Origin: Gossypium raimondii
Taxonomy: Eukaryota; Streptophyta; Magnoliopsida; Malvales; Malvaceae
Assembly: GCF_025698545.1 (NCBI RefSeq)
Contig: NC_068569.1
Location: 3,286,001-3,350,000 of the forward strand
Direction: 5' to 3'
Length of the DNA: 64,000 bases
The notes under the pieces were generated by a model. The model was not told the origin of the DNA, searched no databases, and saw only the letters and a program-made list of their open reading frames with translations. The position numbers and the translations under genes are program-made. This document shows, piece after piece, positions 24,808-36,178 of this stretch (within the stretch, counting starts at the first letter, position 1; each line of letters begins with the position of its first letter).

Positions 24808-26131
24808 AACACCCCTAACCCTTATCTGTTACCAAAACAGGGTTACGGAGCATTACCAAACTTTACAAATTAAATACAGACATTTCTCAACCTTTGTTAC
24901 ACATATTAAGAATCAATCATATAACACTCATATTGTCCCTTAGATGGACCCTCGAGGCCCAATATTCACCTTAGAAGTGAACCGGGACTAAACTGGGTAC
25001 TCAGGGAATTTTTCCCAAAATCTCAAAAATTTTCTTAGAAGCAAGGGACACATGCCCGTGTGGAAGGCCATGTGAGCATACACGCCCGTGCCTTAGGCCG
25101 TGTGGACATTTAATATGAGGCACACAGTCGTGTCTTAGCCCGTGTCTTTAACGGTGTAACTCTCTGACTTGGGTCACACGGCCAATAACACGCCCATGTG
25201 CCAGGCCGTGTACCACACACAGCTAAGACACACGTCCGAGTCTCTGCCCATATGGACGAAAATATGTCATTTTGAGGTCACTTTTCTCACTCATTTTGAC
25301 ATTAACCTGCACTCAACATTCACATACACCAATATATCCCAACCAAGCAATCAATACAAACTAAAACATGTTCTCAACATGACATAACATCACAAATATT
25401 TCATTTACTTATATTTACCTATTTAACTCATTTCATTGATTTATCAAATTCTACTACTAATTACTTACATACAAACATTTAAGATTCACAACCACAACTC
25501 AAACTATTTCATTGCCAAACCAACCCTATACATGCCACATAAACCAAAATTTATATTGCAAAAACTACCGGAATAAACTGGATAGTGTAGCTTGATGTGT
25601 TGATCCGATCTTCCGACTACACGGTAATCTACAATAACATTAAACAACACGAGTAAGCTTAATAAAACTTAGTAAGTTTAATAGGTTAAACATTGATCTT
25701 ATCGAACTTAATATAATATAATAAATTAAATTGTAAATAAATCATACATTTTTCCCTGTAAAATACAATATAATCAATAAACACACTTCCTTTAGATCAA
25801 TATCAATAATAATCTATAAATCTTTCAATTCAATCACATAAGTCTCTTACCATTTCTTATTGAATCGAAGAACGACTTACGGATATGAGTACATCGTTCT
25901 TTTTATGCCATAGTCCAACTATGGTTTCACACATGCATTGCCATGACCCTGCCATGGTCTTACATTTGTAGTGCCATAACTCAGTTATGATTTTACCATC
26001 AGAATGCTATAGCCCAACTATGGTCTTACACATGTATCTATACCGCCATGGTCCAACCATGGTCTTATGTTTAATGTGCCATAACCCAGTTATGGTCTTT
26101 TCATTAAAATGCCATAGCCCAGCTATGGTCT
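24808..26131 (-). mobile_element. LTR piece nested in the MuDR transposase
   Basis: It begins TGTAACACCCCTAACCC, the reverse complement of an LTR 3' end that also occurs at 58455 and, in reverse, at 56270. Inside are several CCCGTGT/CCGTGTGG words and a seven-unit hairpin minisatellite (25905-26131). It interrupts the transposase, whose frame resumes at about 26133. No target duplication could be matched, so the piece is probably truncated at the right. Confidence 0.7.
25905..26131. repeat. Hairpin minisatellite, about seven units of about 33 bp
   Basis: Each unit contains an inverted repeat around a short loop, followed by GTCTTA-like sequence. Stems differ between units but mostly stay paired: CCATAG/CTATGG, CCATGG/CCATGG and CCATAAC/GTTATGG. 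See the finding on paired stem changes. Confidence 0.8.
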
Positions 26132-27439
26132 TGAGTGACAACACATCTCCACAAGTTCTCTAGGAAAAATTCTCACGACTCCATGTTCTCTCATTTGACA
26201 ATGGAAAATACTGTCAGTAGCAAGTTTCGATTCCCTTCTTGTGCAATCGCAATGAGGAGAATCCGCATATATTTCTCGTACAGTCAAGTCTCATATACCT
26301 GCACAAGTGACTTATAGTGGGGAAAGGCCCAAATGCATGGATCAGATGTCTAAAACATACGGTGAAAAGTTTTTTTTCCCTGGATAGAGTTGGTTGTCTT
26401 GGTTGTAATAAGGCAACTTCTGTAACTCAACGATAATCCCTAGAACATATGAGCACATTGCAACAATCCACCATTGGAGTTTGTTGTACAAAGCATCCCA
26501 ATTTTTGTACAACTGATCCATGATAATCTATATAGCCAACCATGCATTCCGATAAGAAACTCGTTACTAGAATCGTTCTTATATGTCGGCAATTAGAACC
26601 AATACAGTAATGGTGGATGAGTCTTTAACCATTGCAGTATGCAGTTGCGGATGATTTTTGAATCAAGCTTGCGATGGTCCTGAGTCATACGAGCAGAAGT
26701 ACATGTATGAGGCCCAACATATTTTCATATCTCCTACTGATAGGACCTCTAGATAAATGCAATTCGTACTTGCCACTTGCACCCTTCTATCAACTTCCAA
26801 CACTCACCAACATAGATTGTCAGTTTAGAGTCAGCCACCCTGTAGTCGACAGACACCTTCAACCTATAGCACTTAATAGCATCAACACACTCGTCTTTGC
26901 TCGCGAATCTTTAACCCACGAACAACTCTTCCGATTCATGATCTTCTAACATCAGGTGAACAGGTATGATGTTCAGGTACTCAAGGAACTCGAAAGCATG
27001 CGCTGCATCGGGATGGACAACCGACATATGGGCCCCGGGATCATTGCATATGACGATGCCACGATATCGATGACGAAGGACCTGATGATATAAAGAACAC
27101 AAAATCTTAATAAAACAACAATAAAAAAAAACCATACACAATTATAATAAAATAACAAACTATTCTTTAAAAAAAAAGGAACATCAGACTATTCTTTAAA
27201 CCATAGCAAACAAAATAAATTGTAATATAAAAAAAATTAAAATGGCAAAATAATTACTATTAACATTTTAACACAAATAACATACCTTAATACTAACAGT
27301 CTAACCTTAATAAACTATTACTAAAGCAATATAACCTTCAAAATTTTTTTTCTCACTTCAAGTTAAAAACTGATGTGTGGGGGTTTGGGACCAAACCAAA
27401 ACCCATTTATAAAAATAATTAATATAATAAAATTATATT

Positions 27440-27886
27440 TTTTATGAAAAGAAACCAAACTGGTACAATAATTTTCAAGTATTGGAACTCAGGCCTATGA
27501 TGCCTGGCAGTCCGTTGTGAATGTGACCCGTCAGTCCTGGACTCGAATTCCAATACTCAAAAATTAAAATATCAAATTTTTTCAGCTTTAAAAAACATAT
27601 TTTATTATAAAATAATAGGATGTTGCCTGACACATCGACGACACCAATAAAAATATTTTTTTTATACATGTAAAAAAATGGTGTATTTTGGGTTTGAAAT
27701 ACAGGTGTCGCCGATTGATCAGGCTTCACCCAAAAAAAATATTTTTTTAAAAGCAGAGGGTTGTTGCTGATTGGTTAGGCGATACCAATTTTTTATTGTA
27801 GAATTTGTCTAAATTCGTTAATATTAATGCCCTTATCCTATTTTGATATTTATTTTATATTATTTATGTAAAAAACCCTAAATTTA
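27440..27886 (-). repeat. Right terminal inverted repeat of the Mutator-like element
   Basis: This is the reverse-complement partner of 20563-20870. It is longer because it keeps a segment (about 27480-27600) lost on the left. That segment has its own inverted repeat, TATTGGAACTCAGGCC with GGACTCGAATTCCAATA. Confidence 0.75.
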
Positions 27887-27904
27887 AGTTTTGTGTTAAT
27901 ATTT

Positions 27905-28290
27905 ATATTAATATTAAATAAAATAAAAACCGTCCCTCCCCCTCCCCCACCATTGGAACCACCCATTTTCTCCGTAGTCATTGGTAAAAAATAAGCAATC
28001 GAAACAACCGAGATGAGAAAACAAAACCAAAAACAGAGATCATAGTCCCAAAGTTTCAATCTTGTCAAGTTTATCTGCTGCCTGTCTAAACTTTAAAATA
28101 GAACCCAGACCTCTTAATGTACAAAGACATTTTCGATTGCTTATTTTTTTAGAAGTGACAGATATAAGGGGGGACGGGGACGGTTGTGACTGGTGAAGGG
28201 AGCTCCGGTGGGGAGGGGAAAGGAGAGGGTCAGGGGTGTAGGTGTGGGTGGGGGTGGGGGTGGGGATTTTATTTTATTTAATATTACATT
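27905..28290. repeat. Local inverted repeat with a G-quadruplex-like run
   Basis: The stretch 27905-27950 (AATATTAAATAAAATAAAA then a C-rich run) is mirrored in reverse complement by 28246-28290 (a G-rich run then ATTTTATTTTATTTAATATT). The G-rich arm has four runs of three or more G separated by single T (28246-28265). About 300 bases lie between the arms. No coding frame is credible here. Confidence 0.65.
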
Positions 28291-29345
28291 TAAATTTAAA
28301 TTTAAATTACTATATGTTTTAAAAATATTTATGTATTTTTTTGAATATTTTAGATTTAGTGTCAAATTGAAAGTATTTGTAAATTTTGAAAGTTATTTTT
28401 AAAACTTATGATTAAATTAATATATTATATAAAAGTTAGAAAGTTAAGTTTGTTGTTATACTGATTTTAATGAAATGACCAAAATGACTTAATTGTGAAT
28501 GCTTAAATTGAAAACTTTTTATTTTAATACCTAAAATAAATAAAAATTATAGTTAGATGATTATTCGTGTAGTTTACCTTATTTTTAAAATTTTTTATAA
28601 ATTTCTTGCATTTTATATTTTCGAATATTTTTATAAGTTTTAAATTATATACCGATTTTATTTTTAAAATTTTTATAAATTTTATATTATATACCAATAA
28701 ATAATATCATACAAACATGAAATATACCTGGATTATTGCACCATTTAATTCTTTTTTAAAGGTTAATGACTAAATTTTTCTTAAAAGAAATTATGATATA
28801 AAAATTGGGAACTAAATTTATCATTATATTTATTTTCTTTCACGAGATAAAAATTTATAATTAACAAAATCACAAAATCAAGCATAAATAAATCCCGAAA
28901 ATTCTACGATACGCTAAAGCGCACACCAAAATTTTTAACTTTGACTAAAGTTGAGTAAACCCTAGTCGAGAGAACAGTAGTGAATGCACTCAATTTCAAG
29001 TCTTTGTACTGTACTTCATTGTGGGCATACAATGCACTCCGGACTTTTTGTTTCTTCTAAAGTATTCATATCCAACATAATATGATTATGGGATATGAGC
29101 CTTCAAAATTAGCTCCGGATAACATAGACACATATACAGTTGGAGAGCTTAATCAAAATGATTTGGTTGCCGTCACCGTCAGGCAGTGTTCGCGCGGACC
29201 GGACACACTATATTTACTTCATCGCCCGCAATGAGGCCTGAATCAAAGCACCCTTGAAGCCAGGATGATCTACCCTTGAAATCATTGACTTTCACCCTTG
29301 AATCGCATCGTATCTTTGTGGCATTTTAGCCTAACATCACTTCGG
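28291..29345. other. AT-rich spacer after the Mutator-like element
   Basis: No gene was seen. Bases 28410-28580 resemble the end of one of the dispersed inverted-repeat elements. The last 200-250 bases should include the 3' untranslated region of the CBL10 gene on the minus strand. Confidence 0.35.
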
Positions 29346-31505
29346 TTAGAAGTCTTCAACTCCAGTGTTGTAAACGAAACTGGGAAAGAAGGTAGTAATG
29401 CACCTGAGGATCAATAATAACATAAACCAGAGAGACGATAAATTACCGGAGATAGGAAAGGGCCAAGGGGTCAATCAAAAAGACTAGATTGGGAGTGCAA
29501 TACTGGAAATAGGAGTTCATCACGGACTTTAAATGCGGAAGAGTCATGTTCCTCAAGAGGTTGGGATTACGAAGCACAAATGCTTTCCATTCTTCTTTGT
29601 TTATTTTACCATCCTTGTCCGCGTCTGCATCATCAAATGTCTGCAGAAATATGAAAATCCTGTAAGCCATTGAATGCTTTACAAAAAGAAATTACAACAG
29701 TAAAAGCAAAGAATTTAAACTTCAGAGAGCGACTTTGTCAATGATTTCCTCGAGAAGGTCATCCGACAAATTCATTCCAGATTCCATCAAAATGGCAATC
29801 ACCATTTGCTTAACCTGGCATTCAACCAAAAAGTTAATTAGCTAAAATGTGAAAACTGCAGGAAGGCCATTGTCCCAGAGCCATTTACAGGACACTGAAC
29901 TCAGGTTAGAACTGCTTACTCACTTCTTCTCGCTCGATAAAACCTGTTTGTCTCAGGTCATACAATCTAAATGCAACTGCAAGACATTAACAAGGATGCA
30001 GATGAGACAAAGCTATAAATCAATATTTAAATGGTACAAAGCAAATGGTTTCCTAAGAACCCTTACAATCAATTTTATCTTCTAAAGGGGCACATGGATG
30101 AAACACGTTCAGTGCATGGACAAATTCCTCAAATTCGATGACACCATTTCTCTTTTCATCAAAAAGATCAAAAACCTGCAATAGAAGTGATTAACAGAGG
30201 TAGGAAATTCTAGGTAATTGATCAGTCATTAATTAAAGCACACATCAAGACAAAAAACGAACTCAACGAAGTAAATTACAACAATAACAATTCCCCAAAT
30301 TCTAGCTGAACAATTCATCTTCTTTTCAAACTTGGTTCCAATATCAATCATGGGATATAGAAGAAACCGGTATTTTTCAAGGAAAAGAAAAAAGAGAAAG
30401 AAACTCTTACCCTGTCAAGAAAGAGATTGCTGCCTATGGGTGTCTGGAACAAGGCTAACTGAAGCTCTTCCTATAACACAAAGAAAGAAATTGGAACTTC
30501 ATTAATATTTTTGACATTTAATTTATGGCATTGTAAACAAATTCTGCTGAAACGTCAACTTGAAGCAATGCATTCATATAAAATTAAGCTATGAAAAAGG
30601 AAAAATCATAACAAAGTTTATGACACCTAATTGCCTCTGAATCTCAATTTACCTTGTGAATTAATCCATCATCGATTATTGAGCTACTCAGCTTCTTGAA
30701 GAGTTCGTACAATGCCTCTACTTCATTCACCGAAACTGAATCACGAGTTCAAAGGAACCAATCAACTATGTTAGTTTTCTGGGGAAAAAAAAGCTGGGGA
30801 AAAAAAAGTAAAAGTAAGAATATACTCTCCAGGTTTTAATTTAACAATAGATAATACCTATGTTACAAGAGTTGAATATTGGATCTGGGTATGCATGATG
30901 CATCCAGTGTAAAGTATACTCAATTTTTCAAAAGATTTTTTATATATTTGAAGAATCAGAATCGTATAAGGCATCAAGTTTGATCCAATACCCGTCAAAT
31001 ATAAAATTTTACCCCCACTGTTGGAGCAATAAAGACATTGTAACTAAACCTCAATAATGATAATCAAAAAAATTTTGAAGGAAAAAAAAAAAAGAAAAGA
31101 AGGAAAATCAGAAATACATCGGGATTCATGAGCGAGCCGGGTAAGATCTGTAAACTCATAGATGCATTTCTTGGGTCGGGGCCGGTATCCAAAGCAATTA
31201 GACGTTGCATAAATCAAGAAATCGATCACTATAAGGACCGGTAAGAAAGCAGATGCACAGATCCGTTCTCCCGCCGTTAGGGAACTCGACCGCTGCTCAT
31301 CATAATTAAAATGCAAAGAAGAAAGGCACTAAATCAACCACTTGTCACAACTCATTCCAGCAAAAGGAAAAAAAATCCGTAGTCTCTTATAACAACGAAC
31401 AAAATAAAAACTCTGCAATTTAGGAGATTATTTAAATGGATAAACAAAGAAGAAAGATGGGTGATAAAGAAGTACAAAGAATTGGGTTTTGCCAGTTGAA
31501 TCCAT
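29346..31505 (-). CDS. CBL10: Calcineurin B-like protein 10 (CBL10)
   Basis: Nine coding exons on the minus strand, 31476-31505, 31118-31292, 30653-30735, 30411-30470, 30067-30175, 29924-29976, 29734-29814, 29528-29640 and 29346-29403, give 253 residues. Unlike most CBLs, the protein has an N-terminal hydrophobic segment ([14 protein letters not shown], about residues 20-40) and no myristoylation site, the hallmark of CBL10. EF-hand loops are visible at [24 protein letters not shown] and [12 protein letters not shown]; the first EF hand is non-canonical, as in the family. The C-terminus has the FFPSFVYN motif that SOS2-type CIPK kinases phosphorylate. CBL10 recruits CIPK24/SOS2 to membranes in shoot salt tolerance; this role is from family knowledge. 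The first exon ([10 protein letters not shown]) rests on splice signals and recall. Introns 7 and 8 have unusual donors (GTCGCT and GTCCGT). Confidence 0.9.
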
Positions 31506-32637
31506 AGCTTCAAACAATCACACATCAGAGACGAAGATCCTTATGTCCTTAGACTCTCCTTTCCCAGTATTGTTGCTTAATCAACAGATTGACAACTCTT
31601 TATATCTCTCTCAACGAGAGATTCTGATAGGCTTCATTAACTAAAAATTAGACATAATGAGAAGATGAAACGCTTAAAGACTTGCTTTTCTTTCCTGGCT
31701 GACATTGATAAGCATTGACACGTGGCTTTCCAATCATATAATTTTTAACATTTAAAAATGTTAAAAAAGTTGCGTTACGTTTTCGTTTTAAGGTATATCA
31801 CCACAAGATTTGATGTTTGAATTTTCTTTTCTCGATGTAAGGTGTGATAAGTAAACTTTGTTGGATGAATATATTATACAATTTTATTATAAGTTCTTTT
31901 TAGATAATATTTAAAATTATCCATAATCTCTTACTAAGCCAACAAATTATTTGGAGCGGAATTAAATGGTATATTTTGATGATGGTACTATTTTAATAAT
32001 TTAAAAATTAAATAAATCATAAAGCTTCTCAACCAATCATATTCCCTTTGCAAAGTTGAAAAGGGCATCAAATATAAACAAATTGTCTAAATACATATTT
32101 TATTAGCAATAATGCAACCATTCAATAATTACGTGGATTAGATTTAAAAAATAAAAAAGGTATAAAGCAATGTATGCATTGATTATTCGGTCTCGTGGCT
32201 AATAATAACCTAGTATTTGTTTAATAGTATCATTCGAACATTCTCACAACATAATTAATAATATTGTAAATTTGTGGATCTACGCCTCAATGGCCCGACC
32301 GTCATTGGGCCAAAGCAGCCGAAAGTGCTGATAAATGACAATTATTACTAATATTCTCCTCATAAAATAAAATAAAAAGTTAAATTGATTTCATAAGTTG
32401 ACTTTCCATGTCAAACAAATCATATTCGAACAAACCCTGATAACTATTTTAAAATTTCCACCCTTCTTTGGGTCGAGTGAGTAGTAAAATTTGATTTCTT
32501 TTTGTATTTATATCTTATATAAGGGTTGGACTTAGTTATAAATATTTAAATGTATATCATTTATATCTATAATTATAATTTTAAAAAATTGAATTTATAA
32601 ATTAATAATCGATTCTCATTTTCTTGTAAGGCATGAT
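31506..32637. promoter_or_regulatory. Upstream region of CBL10 and AT-rich spacer
   Basis: The first 100-150 bases should hold the CBL10 leader on the minus strand. The rest is AT-rich with no coding frame or clear repeat. Confidence 0.3.
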
Positions 32638-33546
32638 CAGTGGCGGAGCCACGTTAAAGCCCAGGGGGGCTTAAATTTGTACCATGGCCTTTTCAAAAAT
32701 ATAAGTAGACCCTCAAGGTTTAAGATTTTTGTAATTTTTCCCTTTGTATACATATTATGGCCCTCCTAAAAATATAAGTAATATTTTATAGGATTAAAAA
32801 TAATATTAAAAATAAAGAGAAAATCTTTTTGAAGAAGCTAAATTACTCATGATGACTTTTGAATGATATTTTTACTAAATAATAATAAATTAATGTTTAC
32901 TTAACATAATAATATTTTATAAGTAATATGATATTATATAAAAAAGAAAAAAGAAAAGATGAAGAGACTTTTATCATCTTTCTTCTTCATATTGATGCTT
33001 AGCAAGAAAAGAAAAAAAAATTCTTTATCATTTTCCTCCAAATTTGAAGTATAAGGTATGTTTTTCTTCAAACTTTTCATAGATTTTGAATATTTGAAAC
33101 TTGTTTTACATATATGTGCCATTAGTTTTTGTTTTATCAAGTATATTAAAAGTTGTCATTAAAGGATATTGATGGAACTTGGAAGCTTATAAAATTAAGT
33201 GAAATGTGTATTTTTTGATGGAAAATGATTAGGAGACGGTTTCTAATTTGTTAAAAGTATAAAAATGAAACAAAAATAGTCAGATAAAGTTATAGTAAGT
33301 TTTAGCCAAAGTGAAGGGGAGGAAGAAAACCTTGGTCACTTTGTTTAAAATTATGTCAAATGATAGCTTGTGAAGTAGTGAACATTCCTGTGAAAACGGA
33401 ATAAAAAATAGTTAATCCAGTCAAATGATAGCTATTTCGTCTTAACTGTTGGAATATTGCTTCTTTTGAATATATTTTTTTATATGTTTAAATTGATCTA
33501 ATTTTAGCTTGGCCCCCGCAAGATTAATATCCTAGCTCAGCCACTG
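32638..33546. mobile_element. 909-bp element with CAGTGGCGGAGC-type inverted ends
   Basis: The left end begins CAGTGGCGGAGCCACG, and the right end reads in reverse CAGTGGCTGAGCTAGG. Both continue into a G/C-rich patch (CCCAGGGGGGC and GCGGGGGCC). There is no transposase. The ends are those of a common group of non-autonomous DNA elements in dicots. No clear target duplication was found. Confidence 0.6.
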
Positions 33547-35084
33547 CGTCTCAAAAATCTCATTCCAAAGCTTCACTACAAATTTTATTATATGCGTTGA
33601 AATTATAAATTTAAAATATAAAATGAAAAAAATTAAATTAAAATTATGATACAAACTCAATCAAATGTATTAATATATATACATACATAATTGATGGAGG
33701 TGATAAAGTATGCATAATAAAGATTGAAATGTATAAAAATATCAAAATAAAGCTTTAGTTAAATGATAAAGTAAAAAGCTTTGCTAATGCAATTGGTTCG
33801 GGTTTAAATCTCACTATATGAAAATTTTTATTAGTTTTTTCAAATAAAAAACTAAATTACCCTCGAATAATATAACTTATTTTAATTACGGAAAAGTATA
33901 TGGGTAATTGCCTCACCGAGTTAGTGACTTGATTGAGAGTAACACCAACTCAATAAAACACTTAATATGAAAGGTCTAAGATCAGTCACGGAGCCAAAAA
34001 AAATTTGGGGAGAGTCGGAATTAAATTATATATTTTTACGATAATGAAAATGTAACTTTACCTTTATAATTTTTAAATGATTAAATCAAAATTTTATCAT
34101 TTTGAGGGGTCAAAATGTAATTTTACTATAATTAATTTAAAATTTTATAAATTATAAAGAGTTTAAATAAAAGAATTTATATTGTAAGAGGATCAAGACC
34201 TTCCGCGAATGTCTAAGATAAAAAATTGAGTACATTGTAATATATATTTTACTCTTTGAATGTTTGCGTATATGTACACAACTATGGTAAATCAACATCA
34301 GGTAAGGATACAACTTGGGGTGGCTTCAAATCTACAATTATTTTTAATTTCTTTCTTTGCTTCAATATACTGTACCCTACAACGACAAAAAAAGAGAAAG
34401 AAAAAAAGCTTGAAGTAATCAAGAATTCCCTGGTACAAGGGGAAAACTGAAAAAGGTCACATGATCACATGCTTACCAAATAATTGGTTGATTAAAGAAG
34501 TAATTAAGTACACTATACATAATCCAAATATATACATGTTTATTAGCATTAGATTTCATCTTTATTTGTTTTATCATGTGGGCAAGTGAATGCTTCAGCT
34601 TCGCTGCCTACAGCCTTGGCAGCTACCATTTGCTAGCCTCTACGGTACCCTCTACTTGTCCTTGTTACATTACATGCATGCATGCATATGAAAGTGGTAC
34701 GGCTCCGTGCCGAACCCATAAATGGCCCCTACAATTTTATCATAAAGATGTTTCATATATAGAGTATTACTTTTAAAGTCCCCATGGGTAAAAATATTAT
34801 ACAAGTTTTTATATTAAAAGTTAAATTATATTATGTCCCCTCTATTAGAAAAATGGATAGATTAATTCATATATATTAAATCAAAAAGTAAAGTAGTTCT
34901 TTCTATTTAAAATTTCATCTATTTGTACTGTTAAAAACTAGCATACTTGATGGAATAACTAAACTGTGATATGTGGTGTGCCACGTATACATCATGTTGG
35001 CATATATGAACTAATTTGTAATAGTAGAAATTGATGAATTTTTTAACAAGATAGTTAATTTGCTCTCTAATTTAACATACACCC
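33547..35084. other. AT-rich stretch with an element remnant
   Basis: At about 33992-34210 a CAGTCACGGAGCC start resembles the end of the 909-bp element, followed by AT-rich sequence, so it is likely a fragment of a related element. Otherwise nothing was recognised. Confidence 0.35.
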
Positions 35085-36178
35085 CTTTTGGTTAACCCGA
35101 GACAAATTGATAGATCTATGAGAAATCTCATTCAATTGGATATATGGTAAGGTAAAAAAAATGGGACACCAAAAGAATTGACTGCCGAGCAGTATGAGGT
35201 AGGAAACTCTCGAGTACGGTTCTAAGGGAAGGAATTGAACCGCCTATTTCGACCAGGGAGAACAGGCCATTCGACAGGGAGATTCTGAAATAGCAGAGGC
35301 TTGGTTCAATTCAAGCCGCTGAGTATTGGAAACAGGCTATAGCGCTTACTCCTGGTAATTATATTGAAGCGTAGAATTGGTTAAAGATCACGCGGCGTTT
35401 CGAATAAAAACAAGAGCTCTCTGTTTATTTATTATTTTAGTTTTAGGATTCAAAAATAATTAGAGATTAGAGAATTCTATTAAATTCTATTCTTATTCTA
35501 TTTAATTTCTATTAAATCCATTTCTTTAATATTTAATTAAATTAAATAAATCACGATACCATTTAAATTATTAAATTTGATTTTCTGAATATTTAAATAG
35601 TAATATTCATTTAATTGGAATTGTTAATTCTGTAATGGTTTGGTTTTGTTGGACCCATGGGTCAAGTAAAACGGAGCATTTCTCTCTCTGGAAAAAACCA
35701 ATCAAAGAATTTCATTATATCTTTTCTCAAATCATTCTATTTTGTAAGGATAAGTAATACACTAATATAGCAAAATAAAATATATTATATAATATATATT
35801 TTATTTTCTGCTTTTATTTCTATTAAAACTAAAACTAATAAAAACCTCTCAAATGACTAACTATCGATACGGGAGTATCCCGTAGTAATGAATGCGCACG
35901 TGATTTGGGATAGAGTAATATTGTTTGTTCTATCTATGTAAGACAAAAAAAACTCCGCCTCAGAACTTCTAATTAAGATATGAATACACAACACCGGTTG
36001 CACAAAAAAATGGGTTTTGCACTAAGTAAAGTCCGAAAAAGGTTTTATAAGATTAAAAAGGTTCGTTGAGCACGTCATGTATATGTCATAATAGATCTGA
36101 ACACTTGCCCCGGATCGACTTCTAGATTATAATTGCCTATTTTTTAACTAAAAGGAACAAAATATAATCTGAATCTTA
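35085..36178 (+). mobile_element. Plastid DNA insertion (NUPT): ycf3 3' end to psaA leader
   Basis: The sequence is plastid DNA from the 3' part of ycf3 intron 2, through exon 3, into the spacer leading to psaA. At 35190-35240 the group II intron domain V appears (CAGTATGAGGTAGG, GAGTACGGTTCT). Exon 3 follows with sense codons for AEAWFN, AAEYWKQAIALTPGNYIEA and NWLKITRRFE. The psaA-side leader is recognisable at about 36010-36175 (GCACTAAGTAAAGTCCG, CTTGCCCCGGATCGACTT). Both outer boundaries are estimated. Plastid pieces in nuclear DNA are common; this one has diverged and is not expressed as ycf3. Confidence 0.85.
35245..35410 (+). pseudogene. ycf3: ycf3 exon 3, nuclear pseudogene copy
   Basis: This is the last exon of plastid ycf3, which encodes a TPR protein for photosystem I assembly. 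An extra T in the TTCAATTCAAGCC region shifts the frame before AAEYWKQ, and the Gln codon before NWLKIT has become TAG. Both changes show that this nuclear copy has no coding role. The plastid-like stop (TAA after RRFE) is still present. Confidence 0.8.

Larger units (their letters stand above)
24270..27140 (-). pseudogene. MuDR-family transposase remnant
   Basis: Read on the minus strand, the N-terminal part (about 26960-26400) has the MuDR DNA-binding region: CYRLKVSVDYRVADSKLTIY, then a GECWKLIEGCKWQVR block and VGPHTCTSARMTQDHRKLDSK. The catalytic-core start (about 26340-26135) reads with several stops. The C-terminal part (about 24800-24280) has the SWIM zinc-finger region (YDCEKFQALHYPC, IATCDD) followed by INVEQYIDEVFPLENALRIWG and a PRGRPH tail. 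The usual His of the SWIM motif after PC is replaced (PCTRV). An LTR piece (24808-26131) sits between the halves and the middle of the core is missing. The protein family is certain; this copy is dead. Confidence 0.85.
20563..27886. mobile_element. Mutator-like element with long inverted repeats, decayed
   Basis: The left end (20563-20870) is closely matched in reverse complement by the right end (27440-27886). Shared stretches include AATTTA-GG-TTTTACATAAA, the AATAGGATAA-GGCA block, CCTGATCAATCG and CAAACCCAAAATACA. Between them are a minus-strand MuDR-family transposase remnant, a plus-strand plant-mobile-domain gene remnant and a nested LTR piece. This is the layout of an autonomous Mutator-like element that also carries a PMD gene. 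Both genes are broken, so it cannot move by itself. The outer ends and 9-bp target duplications could not be fixed. Confidence 0.75.

Noticed and set aside
28193-28402. Glycine- and valine-rich frame
   Set aside because: It is a translation of the G-rich repeat and AT-rich flank, not a protein gene.
35085-36178. Plastid piece as contamination
   Set aside because: The exon carries an extra base and a stop and is flanked by ordinary nuclear sequence, so a nuclear copy is more likely.
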